This document shows, piece after piece, positions 1 through 6,955 of a stretch of 15,099 nucleotides of DNA; position 1 is the stretch's first letter; each line of letters opens with the position of its first letter. The position numbers were made by a program, and so were the translations under genes. This DNA is from Desulfovibrionaceae bacterium UBA6814. GTDB taxonomy: Bacteria; Desulfobacterota; Desulfovibrionia; Desulfovibrionales; Desulfovibrionaceae. The stretch covers positions 6,952-22,050 of the forward strand of contig DKEU01000195.1 in the NCBI GenBank assembly GCA_002452635.1, given 5' to 3'. The notes beneath the pieces were generated by a model that made no database searches, was not told the DNA's origin, and saw nothing but the letters and a program-made list of their open reading frames with translations.

Positions 1-1266
1 CTGGTCCGCGATGTCGGTGATCACGGTGATGATGCGGCCGATGTTGTCCGCCTCCTGGCCCAGCCGGGCCATGGTCTCCTTGAGGTTCAGGATGCGGCTC
101 TCGATGTGCAGGATGGAGTCCACGGCCCGGCGCACCCCGGCCGCGCCGGTGGTGGCGTACTCCTTGGAGCTGCCCGCGCTGGCCGCGGCGTCGCCGGCGT
201 TGCGCGCCACCTCCAGCACGGTGGAGTTCATCTCCTCCATGGCGGTGGCGGTTTCGGTCATGCGGTCGCGCTGCACCTCCACCCCGGAGTTGACCAGGTC
301 CACCTGGGAGGTGAGCTCCTCGATGGCCGCGAACACCCGCCTGGAGATGTCCCCGGCCCGGTCGGCCGCCTCGGAGATGGAGGTGAGCAGGGCCTGGACC
401 TTGGCCTCCTGGGCCTTGGCCTCGTCCAGGGCGCGGCCGGTCTCGGCCATGGCGGACTCGGCCTGGGCGGTCTTGGCCCGGGCCTCGTCCATGCTGCGGC
501 GCAGGTCGGCCACCATGCTCGCGGTGTCCTCCTTGAGGGCCAGGAGTTCGTGGGAGAAGAGCCCCTCCGCCGTGGCCGAGAGATCGCCGCCCGCCACCTT
601 GCGGGCAAAGGCGCGCAGGGACTCCAGGGGCGCGATGACCCGGATGCGCATGGTGAACAGGGCCAGGATGGCCCCGGCCAGGGCCAGCAGCACGCAGGCG
701 GCCTGGGTGTAGAGCAGGGTGTTCACCTTGCCCTTGGCCTCGGCCTGCATCCGGTCCACCACCGCGTTCAGGGCCTTGGCCAGGGAGGGGTTGTCGGCCT
801 GGAGCTTGGCCATGGTGGCCGGGTCGGTGTGCTCCAGGGCGGCCTCCACGTCGGCGCGGAAGGGCTGCCACCGGTCGCGGACCTGGTCCAGCAGGGCCTT
901 GGCCGCGGCCGAGGCGGCCGGCACCGCGACCTGCGGGCCGGAGGGATTCAGGGTTTCGGGGGCCTCGCCGCCGCGGGCCAGGGCCGCATGGGTCTGCTCG
1001 AAGACCGAGATGCTGGCGCGCACCGCCTTGGCGGTGACCGCCGGGTCGATGAGCTTGCCGTCCCCGGACGAGGCCGAGCGGGCCAGCTCCAGTTCCCAGA
1101 GCTCCTTGGTCATCTTCTGGAGCAGCATGCGCTGCCGGCCGGCCAGGTTGATGCACAGGCCGTCGTCCTCCTGGCTGGCGGAGATGATCCAGGTGGCGGC
1201 GAACATGCCGGCGGCGATGAGGAACAGCAACAGGAGGGACAGGTAGATGCGGGTCTTTATGTTCAT
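1..1266 (-). CDS. Methyl-accepting chemotaxis protein with PilJ-type sensor domain (3' end outside window)
   Basis: This is an inner-membrane chemoreceptor that would signal to CheA/CheW. The visible 422 codons begin MNIKTRIYLS and run in frame through base 1. TM1 is at about 8-28. The periplasmic domain follows, and its motif INLAGRQRMLLQKMTKEL (about 39-56) is the hallmark of the type IV pilus PilJ/NarX-like N-terminal domain. TM2 is at about 186-206, followed by a HAMP-like region (about 207-258) and a long Ala/Glu-rich coiled coil. The start of the MCP signalling domain is recognisable from TAMEEMNSTVLEVARNAGDA (about 341-360) and IGRIITVITDIADQ at the edge. The conserved hairpin tip that binds CheW and the C-terminal methylation helix lie beyond the left edge. 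An AAGG element upstream of ATG 1266 serves as a modest ribosome site. The PilJ domain is often linked to nitrate-like or pilus-related sensing, but the ligand cannot be told here. Confidence 0.93.
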   Translation of the reverse strand, partial: MNIKTRIYLSLLLLFLIAAGMFAATWIISASQEDDGLCINLAGRQRMLLQKMTKELWELELARSASSGDGKLIDPAVTAKAVRASISVFEQTHAALARGGEAPETLNPSGPQVAVPAASAAAKALLDQVRDRWQPFRADVEAALEHTDPATMAKLQADNPSLAKALNAVVDRMQAEAKGKVNTLLYTQAACVLLALAGAILALFTMRIRVIAPLESLRAFARKVAGGDLSATAEGLFSHELLALKEDTASMVADLRRSMDEARAKTAQAESAMAETGRALDEAKAQEAKVQALLTSISEAADRAGDISRRVFAAIEELTSQVDLVNSGVEVQRDRMTETATAMEEMNSTVLEVARNAGDAAASAGSSKEYATTGAAGVRRAVDSILHIESRILNLKETMARLGQEADNIGRIITVITDIADQ

Positions 1267-1339
1267 GGGTCTGCCTTGCGGGTATCAATCCCTGGTGAAT
1301 TGGTGGGAGGAAGCCAACGCCTGTACTGAAAATCTGGGC

Positions 1340-1349
1340 CTGGCGCCAG
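1340..1349. repeat. Perfect 10-bp palindrome CTGGCGCCAG in the MCP leader
   Basis: A perfect palindrome lies about 75 nt upstream of the MCP start, between the candidate promoter and the gene. It is flanked by ACTGAAAA and AGTGAAAA in the + orientation. It could be an operator half-site pair, but a 10-bp GC palindrome is not rare at this base composition. Confidence 0.25.
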
Positions 1350-1396
1350 TGAAAACTCCATGGAGGAAGGTTCGGTTGAATACATACCAGAAGTGT

Positions 1397-1424
1397 AACT
1401 CGGCGCAATAGCCAAGCAACTTAA
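1397..1424 (-). promoter_or_regulatory. Candidate sigma-28 (FliA-type) promoter for the MCP gene
   Basis: Reading the minus strand, TTAAGTTG (1417-1424) resembles the flagellar sigma factor -35 box TAAAGTTT at 6 of 8 bases. After 12 nt, GCCGAGTT (1397-1404) shares GCCGA with the -10 box GCCGATAA. The usual spacer is 11. Chemoreceptor genes are frequent FliA targets, which makes the match plausible, but it would leave a leader of over 100 nt. The call rests only on this motif match. Confidence 0.3.
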
Positions 1425-1437
1425 GCCCCCAGGGGGC
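1425..1437 (-). repeat. GC inverted repeat just downstream of the hybrid kinase
   Basis: The 13-base perfect inverted repeat GCCCCCTGGGGGC begins 25 nt past the kinase stop codon (1462). It could fold as a short stem with a tight loop. No U-rich tract follows it in the transcript; a run of six Ts lies before it instead. It is therefore at best an atypical terminator for the kinase gene. Confidence 0.3.
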
Positions 1438-1461
1438 GCAACCCAAAAAATGCCGGTAGGA

Positions 1462-3840
1462 TTATGCGCCCATGTTCAGGGCGGCCTCGATGGCCCGGCG
1501 CAACTCCTCCATGTCCACGGGCTTGGCGATGTACCCGTCCATGCCCGCGGCCAGGAACCGCTCCTGGTCGCCCTTCATGGCGTGGGCGGTGAGGGCCAGC
1601 ACCGGGATGGAGGGGCTCCAGGTCCCGGGCTTGGCCGCGCGGATGTGGCGGGTGACCTCCAGCCCGTCCATGCCCGGCATCTGGATGTCCATGAGCACGC
1701 AGTCGAACTCCTGGCGGCCCAGGGCGAGCAGGGCGGCCTGGCCGTTCTCCGCCGCGGTGGGAGACATGCCGAGCTTCTTGAGGATCAGGGTCACGGCCAT
1801 GCGGTTCACGGGCTCGTCCTCCACCACCAGCACGCGGGCGCCCTGGACGCGCTCCGGGGACTCGGTCCGGCCGGGCTCGGGCCGGAGGCGGCGGGAGGAC
1901 AGGGGCAGCCACAGGGTGAGGTGGGCCTCGGTGCCGCGGCCGGGTTCGCTGCAGTAGGCCAGGGTGCCCTGCATGAGGCCCACCAGCCGGCGCACGATGG
2001 CCAGGCCCAGGCCCGCGCCGCCGTGCCGCCGGGTGGAGGACCCGTCCACCTGGGAGAAGGGCTCGAAGGCCCGGCGCAGCTGCTCGTCCGGGATGCCCGG
2101 GCCGCTGTCCGCCACCACCAGGTGCAGGGCCACCGTCCCGGGCCGGGCGAACCGGGCCAGGGGATAGGCCTCCACCCGGACGAAGCCGGCCTCGCAGTAC
2201 TTCACCGCATTGGCCACCAGGTTGAAGAGCACCTGGCGGATGCGGCCGGCGTCGCCCACCATCCGGGCGGGGGTGGCGGCGTCCACCGCCAGGTCCAGGG
2301 CCAGCCCCTTGGTCCGGGCCTCGGGCCGGAAGGCCTCCACCACCGGGGTCAGCACCGATTCCAGGTCGAAGGCCTCGGCCTCGATGGGCAGGGCCCCGGC
2401 CTCGATGCGGGAGAGGTCCAGGATGTCCGAGAGCACCCGCAGCAGGTTGCGGCTGGAGCGCAGGGCGGTGTCCAGGTAGCCCTTCACCTCCGGGGACAGC
2501 TCCTCGCCGGCGGCCAGTTGCAGCATGCCCATGACCCCGTTCAGGGGGGTGCGGATCTCGTGGCTCATGGTGGCCAGGAACTCGGACTTGGCCCGGTTGG
2601 ACTCCTCGGCCGCCAGCTTGGCCGCCATGAGCTCCGCCGAGGCGCGCCGGCGCTCGGACACGTCCATGAACATGGCGGCCATGCGGCCGGGCAGGGTCTG
2701 GAAGGCCCACACGTCGTAGTCCCCCATGATCCGCTTGTCCTCGTAGGCGTATTCCGCGGCCGCGAAGCGGTCGCCCCGGGCGGCCACCCGGCGGTAGACC
2801 GCGGGCAGCTCGGTGTTCTGGTGGGCGGGGAAGGCCTGCTCCATGGGCAGCCCCACCAGGTCCGCGTGGCGGATGCCCAGGATCTTGTCCGCGGCCGGGT
2901 TGGCCCCGGTGAACACCAGGGTCCCGTCCGCGGCCATCTCGTAGAAGTGGATGCCCAGGGGCGTGGCCTCCACCACCGAGCGGAAGCGCGCCTCGCTCTC
3001 GGTCAGCGCGGCCTCGGCCCGCTTGCGTTCGGTCACGTCGGCCAGGGAGACCAGGACCATCTCCTCGCCGTGCATCCGGACCAGCACGGTGGACACCAGG
3101 AAATGGACCGTGGTGGGCTGGCCGTCCTTGCGCACAACCAGCAGGGCCTCGGCGTTGTAGGCGCCCTCTCCGGTCGCGAAGGTCCGCATGACCCGGGTGC
3201 GCACCGGGCAGTCCAGACAGTCCATGGTGCGGCCGCACCCGCCCTCCTTGGCGGCGTTCATGCAGTGCAGCACCTCGCCGCCCAGGAGGCCAAGCATCTC
3301 CAGATGGATGGGGTCCGCCCCGGGCTCGCCCGACTTGTTGGCGCACACCACCTTGCCCTCCCGGTCCACCAGGAGCAGGGCGTAGGGCGCGCTGCGGAAT
3401 ACGCTGTTCAGGAGCTCGTGCTTGGCCTTGAGCTCCTCATCGGCCTGCTTGTTCGCGGTGATGTCGGTGGCCACCTCCACCCGCACCAGGCGGCCGTCGG
3501 CCCAGGGCATGGCCTGGTCCACGATGTGGTACCAGCGGCCGTTCCTGGTGTTCCGGAACTCCCAGGTGTGGGGCGGGAGCGCCTTGCCGTCGGCGTCGCG
3601 CAGCAGGTGGTTGGTGCAGAAGGGGCAGGGGCCCTCCTGGTTTTTCTGCAGGGCCTGCCAGCAGATCCGCCCCACCAGGTCCGGGCCCAGGTCCCGGCAG
3701 GCGCGGCGGTTGGCGAAGAGTATCTCATGGGTGTCCATGTCCGCCACGTAGACCAGCGCATCCAGGGCATCCAGGATGGACAGGGCGTTGGGCAGGGCGT
3801 CCTGCGCCGGGCAGGCGACATGTGGATTGGGCTTGGACAT
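1462..3840 (-). CDS. Soluble hybrid histidine kinase: three PAS-like regions (two Cys-rich), HisKA, HATPase, receiver
   Basis: This is a 792-residue signalling kinase with no membrane segment or signal peptide, so it is probably cytoplasmic. In order: PAS-like region 1 (about 20-125) with C60 and the PCPFC cluster C72/C75; PAS 2 (about 144-270) with C193, C202, C208 and C211; PAS 3 (about 282-395); HisKA (about 416-482) with phospho-acceptor H427 in SHEIRTPLNG; ATPase (about 528-647) with N540/N544, DSGPGIP and GGAGLGLA; and a C-terminal receiver (about 668-788) with acidic E674/D675, phospho-acceptor D718 in LMDIQMPG, T751 and K773. GAGGAG stands 4 nt before ATG 3840 and fixes the start. There is no HPt or DNA-binding domain, so phosphate must pass to an unlinked partner. 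The gene begins 76 nt after ctaB with no obvious terminator between them. The cysteine clusters suggest a metal, haem or thiol redox sensor. That role is inference. Confidence 0.95.
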   Translation of the reverse strand: MSKPNPHVACPAQDALPNALSILDALDALVYVADMDTHEILFANRRACRDLGPDLVGRICWQALQKNQEGPCPFCTNHLLRDADGKALPPHTWEFRNTRNGRWYHIVDQAMPWADGRLVRVEVATDITANKQADEELKAKHELLNSVFRSAPYALLLVDREGKVVCANKSGEPGADPIHLEMLGLLGGEVLHCMNAAKEGGCGRTMDCLDCPVRTRVMRTFATGEGAYNAEALLVVRKDGQPTTVHFLVSTVLVRMHGEEMVLVSLADVTERKRAEAALTESEARFRSVVEATPLGIHFYEMAADGTLVFTGANPAADKILGIRHADLVGLPMEQAFPAHQNTELPAVYRRVAARGDRFAAAEYAYEDKRIMGDYDVWAFQTLPGRMAAMFMDVSERRRASAELMAAKLAAEESNRAKSEFLATMSHEIRTPLNGVMGMLQLAAGEELSPEVKGYLDTALRSSRNLLRVLSDILDLSRIEAGALPIEAEAFDLESVLTPVVEAFRPEARTKGLALDLAVDAATPARMVGDAGRIRQVLFNLVANAVKYCEAGFVRVEAYPLARFARPGTVALHLVVADSGPGIPDEQLRRAFEPFSQVDGSSTRRHGGAGLGLAIVRRLVGLMQGTLAYCSEPGRGTEAHLTLWLPLSSRRLRPEPGRTESPERVQGARVLVVEDEPVNRMAVTLILKKLGMSPTAAENGQAALLALGRQEFDCVLMDIQMPGMDGLEVTRHIRAAKPGTWSPSIPVLALTAHAMKGDQERFLAAGMDGYIAKPVDMEELRRAIEAALNMGA

Positions 3841-3916
3841 GGGGCTCCTCAGAGTTCAACTCAGATAACGTAGTGCAAAATTCGGGGGAAAGGAAGGGAC
3901 TGGGCGAACGGGTGCG

Positions 3917-4750
3917 TCAGGGAGTCAGAAAATAGGCGTCCGCGGCCAGGCCGCAGAGGAACAGGAGCATGGAGGCGTTGACCAGGGCCAGGCCCAGGCG
4001 GCGGCGGTCCAGTATGGCCCCGGAGCCGGCGGCCAAGGCCGCGGCCAGGCCCGCGCAGAGCCACTTGGCCGGGGCGGAGTCCACCAGGTTGAAGGCCGGG
4101 ACGAAGAGCAGCGCCGCGCAGTAGGCCGCCAGCCACACCGCCAGGGGAAGCCGGCTGCGGTAGGGGAAGGGGCCCGGGGCCTTGAACCCGGCCGCGGCGT
4201 AGTCCTCCCGCTGCCGCCAGGCCAGCAGCCAGAAGTGGGGCACCTGCCACACGTAGAGCACCCCGGCCACGGCCAGGGGGGGCAGGGCGGGCAGGGTCCC
4301 GCCCGCCGCGGTCCAGCCCAGGAGCGGCGGGGCCGAGCCGGCCAGGCCCCCGGCCAGCAGGGCCAGGGCGGTGCGCTTCTTGAGCGGGGTGTAGAGCCCG
4401 TTGTACAGGACCAGGACCGCCCCGCCCACCCCGGCCGCGGCCGGGGCGCAGGCCGCGGCCAGCGCCAGGCCCAGGGCCGCCAGACCCAGGGCCAGGCCCA
4501 GGGCCTGGGCCACGGACGCCTGGCCCGCGGGCAGGGGACGGGTGCGGGTGCGGGCCATGCGCGCGTCCTCGGCGCGCTCCTGCACCTGGTTCAGGGCCGA
4601 GCAGCCCGCGGCCAGGGCCAGGGACGCGGCCCCGGCCAGGAGCAGGCCGGTGTCGGGCGCGGGGCGGCGGAGCGCGTACCCGGCCAGGGTCCCCAGGGCG
4701 GCGAGCAGCGCCAGGCGCAACCGGAAGAGGCGCAGCAGCGCAAGGCTCAT
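3917..4750 (-). CDS. ctaB: Protoheme IX farnesyltransferase (haem O synthase), UbiA/CtaB family
   Basis: CtaB farnesylates haem b to haem O for the oxidase active site, in the inner membrane. The 277-residue protein is almost entirely hydrophobic, with about 8-9 transmembrane stretches. The polyprenyl-diphosphate motif is NQVQERAEDARMARTRTRPL (54-73): N54, E58 and D62 stand where the family normally has N-x3-D-x3-D, so the first Asp is Glu. The second loop is YNGLYTPLKKRT (116-127). WQVPHFWLLAW (168-178), followed by REDYAAAGF, is diagnostic of CtaB/COX10 rather than other UbiA enzymes. The ATG overlaps the coxB stop (ATGA, 4747-4750), indicating translational coupling as the last gene of the oxidase operon. 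It is slightly short for the family (usually near 290-300). No haem A synthase gene accompanies it here. Confidence 0.93.
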   Translation of the reverse strand: MSLALLRLFRLRLALLAALGTLAGYALRRPAPDTGLLLAGAASLALAAGCSALNQVQERAEDARMARTRTRPLPAGQASVAQALGLALGLAALGLALAAACAPAAAGVGGAVLVLYNGLYTPLKKRTALALLAGGLAGSAPPLLGWTAAGGTLPALPPLAVAGVLYVWQVPHFWLLAWRQREDYAAAGFKAPGPFPYRSRLPLAVWLAAYCAALLFVPAFNLVDSAPAKWLCAGLAAALAAGSGAILDRRRLGLALVNASMLLFLCGLAADAYFLTP

Positions 4751-6045
4751 GGCTTGGGATGCTCCCCGTGCCCGCCGGACGTGGCGTGGCCTTCGCGCTC
4801 GCCGGGCATGGCGCCGCCCGACTCGCCGGCCGCGCCGGGCAGGCCGGACAGGGACTCCAGCCAGCGCAGCAGGGCCTCCTTCTCCACCTCGCTCAGGTCG
4901 GGGTAGGCCGGCATGATGGGGTCGAAGCCCTGCACCCGGAAGTTCTCGGGCTGAGCCAACTGGTCCAGCACGTACTGCCGGTCCACGGTCATCTCGTGCA
5001 CCACGCCCCCGTGGTCCAGCCTGGTCGTGCGGCCCATCAGGTCCTTGAAGCTGGGCCCGGCCACGATGGTGCCGTCGGTGGAGTGGCAGCCCAGGCAGCC
5101 CTGCTGGTCCGCCACCTCGCGGCCGTCGGGCAGGGCGGCCTCGCCCTTTTCCAGGAAGTCGAGCATGTGCTCCACCTCCTCGTCGCTGAGCTGGCCCGCG
5201 TATTCGGGCATGATGGGCTCGAACCCCTTCACCACCCCGGGGTCGGGTCCCAGGATGGAGTCGCGCAGGTAGGACCGGTCCACCTTGGTGGTGTACTCCC
5301 GGCCGTCCGGGGTGAGCACCGTCACCGTGTGCCCGAAGATGCCCTGCAGGGTGGGGCCGGCCCCGGGCGAGCCGTCCAGGCTGTGGCAGCCCAGGCAGCC
5401 CTTCTCGTCCAGCAGCGCCTTGCCCGGGCCGCCGGCCGGCCGGTCGCTTCGGGCCAGCCAGGCCGCGAACTCTTCCTTGGGCACGGCCTGGATGGTGGTG
5501 AGCATCTTGGCGTGCTGCAGGCCGCAGTACACGGTGCAGAACACGTCGTACTCCCCGGGCGAGTCGGCCTTGAACCAGGCGTAGGTGGTCATGCCCGGCA
5601 CCACGTCCTGCTTGATGCGGAAGGCCGGGGCGAAGAAGCCGTGGATCACGTCACTGGACTCCATGGCCAGCTTCACGGGCTCGCCCACCGGGCACACGAG
5701 CACGTTGCTCTTCTTGCCGCCCTCGTATTCGAAGGCCCAGGACCACATGCGGGCCGTGACCTTCACCTCCATGGCCCCGGCGGGCACGTCGCGCAGGGCG
5801 CGGTAGCTGGACCAGCCCGAGAAGAACATGCCCAGCACCAGGAGGGTGGGCAGCACGGTCCAGAGGATTTCCGCGGTCAGGTTGCCGTCGAAGTCCGCGG
5901 GCTTGGGGTTGCGGGCGCGGCTGTAGCGGAACACGAACCAGACCATGGCCGCGGTGATTCCGACGAGGATCACCACGCTCACCCCGAAGATGAACAGGAA
6001 GGTGCGGTCCACGCTGGCCACGGCGTCGGCGATCTGCGGGTTCAT
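4747..6045 (-). CDS. coxB: Cytochrome c oxidase subunit II with CuA site and two cytochrome c domains
   Basis: This subunit accepts electrons from a periplasmic donor and feeds subunit I. The 432 residues have two N-terminal transmembrane helices (about 14-39 and 58-77, including the conserved TAEILWTVLP). The cupredoxin domain (about 90-190) has CuA ligands H135, C170, C174, H178 and M181. Two class I cytochrome c domains follow. Domain 1 has CLGCH at 217-221 with probable axial M279 in FEPIMPEY. Domain 2 has CLGCH at 317-321 with probable M378 in FDPIMPAY. The C-terminal tail is Gly/His-rich (about 405-432). The two haem domains are clearly related and look like an internal duplication. CuA reads CTVYC, with Val at the position usually held by Glu (CxExC). 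The ATG follows the subunit IV stop by 3 nt. A dihaem subunit II is known for Desulfovibrio vulgaris. Confidence 0.97.
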   Translation of the reverse strand: MNPQIADAVASVDRTFLFIFGVSVVILVGITAAMVWFVFRYSRARNPKPADFDGNLTAEILWTVLPTLLVLGMFFSGWSSYRALRDVPAGAMEVKVTARMWSWAFEYEGGKKSNVLVCPVGEPVKLAMESSDVIHGFFAPAFRIKQDVVPGMTTYAWFKADSPGEYDVFCTVYCGLQHAKMLTTIQAVPKEEFAAWLARSDRPAGGPGKALLDEKGCLGCHSLDGSPGAGPTLQGIFGHTVTVLTPDGREYTTKVDRSYLRDSILGPDPGVVKGFEPIMPEYAGQLSDEEVEHMLDFLEKGEAALPDGREVADQQGCLGCHSTDGTIVAGPSFKDLMGRTTRLDHGGVVHEMTVDRQYVLDQLAQPENFRVQGFDPIMPAYPDLSEVEKEALLRWLESLSGLPGAAGESGGAMPGEREGHATSGGHGEHPKP

Positions 6046-6048
6046 GGC

Positions 6049-6345
6049 CTACCGGAGCCCCACGTCCCAGAAGGTGAAGCCGATGAAGATGGCCAGGATC
6101 ACGAAGGCCAGGGCCACCATGGCCTTGAGGGTGCGGTTCTCGTACTTGAGGTGCATGAACACGAACACCACCAGGGAGGCCTTGACGCTGGCCACGCCCA
6201 GGGCCGCCACGATGTTCAGGAAGCCCAGGTCCACCTGGGCCACCGCCACGGTGAGGGCGGTGAGGACCATGAGCGCCGCCCAGATGCCGACCAGCAGCCG
6301 GTAGCTCAGGGGATGCGGGACGTGGGCGTCGGAGTCGTGTGCCAC
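6049..6345 (-). CDS. Cytochrome c oxidase subunit IV (caa3-type, COX4_pro family)
   Basis: This is a small membrane subunit of 98 residues with three predicted helices (about 15-37, 41-66 and 74-95). It contains the family signature VKASLVVFVFMHLKYE (54-69), typical of subunit IV in caa3/bo3-like oxidases, where it helps assembly or stability of subunit I. The start codon is GTG at 6345, preceded by GGGGAGG that overlaps the subunit III stop codon. The next gene upstream ends 10 nt away and coxB starts 3 nt downstream, so it is embedded in the operon. The His-rich N-terminus (MAHDSDAHVPH) is cytoplasmic by normal topology. Confidence 0.92.
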   Translation of the reverse strand: MAHDSDAHVPHPLSYRLLVGIWAALMVLTALTVAVAQVDLGFLNIVAALGVASVKASLVVFVFMHLKYENRTLKAMVALAFVILAIFIGFTFWDVGLR

Positions 6346-6355
6346 GGCGCCTCCC

Positions 6356-6955
6356 CTAGCTGATGAGGTAAAAGAGGGGAAAGAGGTAGATCCACACCAG
6401 GTCCACCAGGTGCCAGTACAGGCCGGCGTTCTCCAGGGTCACGTACTCCGCCTGGGTCACGCGGCCGCGCCGGATCAGGAACATGACCCAGGAGAGCACC
6501 ACCGCGCCCACCAGCACGTGGACGCCGTGCAGCCCGGTCATGGAGAAGTACAGGCCGAAGAACAGGTTCTCGGCCTTGGGCAGGTGGGCCAGGTGCTCGG
6601 ACCCGGGGTAGATGCCGTGGTGGAGCTTGGCGCTCCACTCGAAGTACTTGTTCACCAGGAAGAGCAGGGCCAGGCCCACGGTGCCGCCCAGGAACAGGTA
6701 GCAGTGGCGCATGCGGCCGCGCTGCAGGGCGGAGATGGCCAGGGCCACGGTGAGGCTGGAGGTGATGAGCACCACGGTGTTGGCCGCGCCCAGGACCAGG
6801 TCCAGGGACAGGTGGGCGTTGTGGAAGTCCACGGGGTAGCGGTGGCGGTAGGCGGCGTAGAGCAGGAAGAGCCCGCCGAAGAGCAGGACCTCGGTGAACA
6901 GGAACAGCCACATGCCCATCTTGGCCGCGGCGTAGTCCTTGGGCATCTCAGTCAT
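6356..6955 (-). CDS. coxC: Cytochrome c oxidase subunit III
   Basis: This is a membrane subunit of the haem-copper oxidase. At 199 residues with about five helices it is the short form that lacks the first two helices of mitochondrial COX3, as in caa3 and quinol bo3 enzymes. Family features are MWLFLFTEVLLFGGLF near the N-terminus with E22, the buried glutamate E106 in KYFEW, GLHGVHV (141-147), and a final YWHLVDLVWIYLFPLFY helix. The ATG at 6955 lies inside the end of coxA (8-nt overlap, shifted frame). An internal ATG three codons later directly follows the coxA TGA and could be an alternative start. The subunit IV gene begins 10 nt after its stop. It probably stabilises subunit I and supports proton uptake, as known for the family. 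Confidence 0.95.
   Translation of the reverse strand: MTEMPKDYAAAKMGMWLFLFTEVLLFGGLFLLYAAYRHRYPVDFHNAHLSLDLVLGAANTVVLITSSLTVALAISALQRGRMRHCYLFLGGTVGLALLFLVNKYFEWSAKLHHGIYPGSEHLAHLPKAENLFFGLYFSMTGLHGVHVLVGAVVLSWVMFLIRRGRVTQAEYVTLENAGLYWHLVDLVWIYLFPLFYLIS

Noticed and set aside
1441..1461. T-run on the minus strand (TTTTTT) as terminator of the soluble kinase
   Set aside because: No stem precedes it; the only hairpin lies after it in the direction of transcription.
1450..3873. 807-codon open frame on the plus strand opposite the soluble hybrid kinase
   Set aside because: It is rich in Gly, His, Gln and Ala without any domain, has no ribosome site, and mirrors a clear kinase gene. In DNA this GC-rich, stop codons are rare in the antisense frames.
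3841..3916. Sigma-54 promoter around TTTTGCAC upstream of the soluble kinase
   Set aside because: A TTGCA -12-like element is present but the required GG at -24 is missing.
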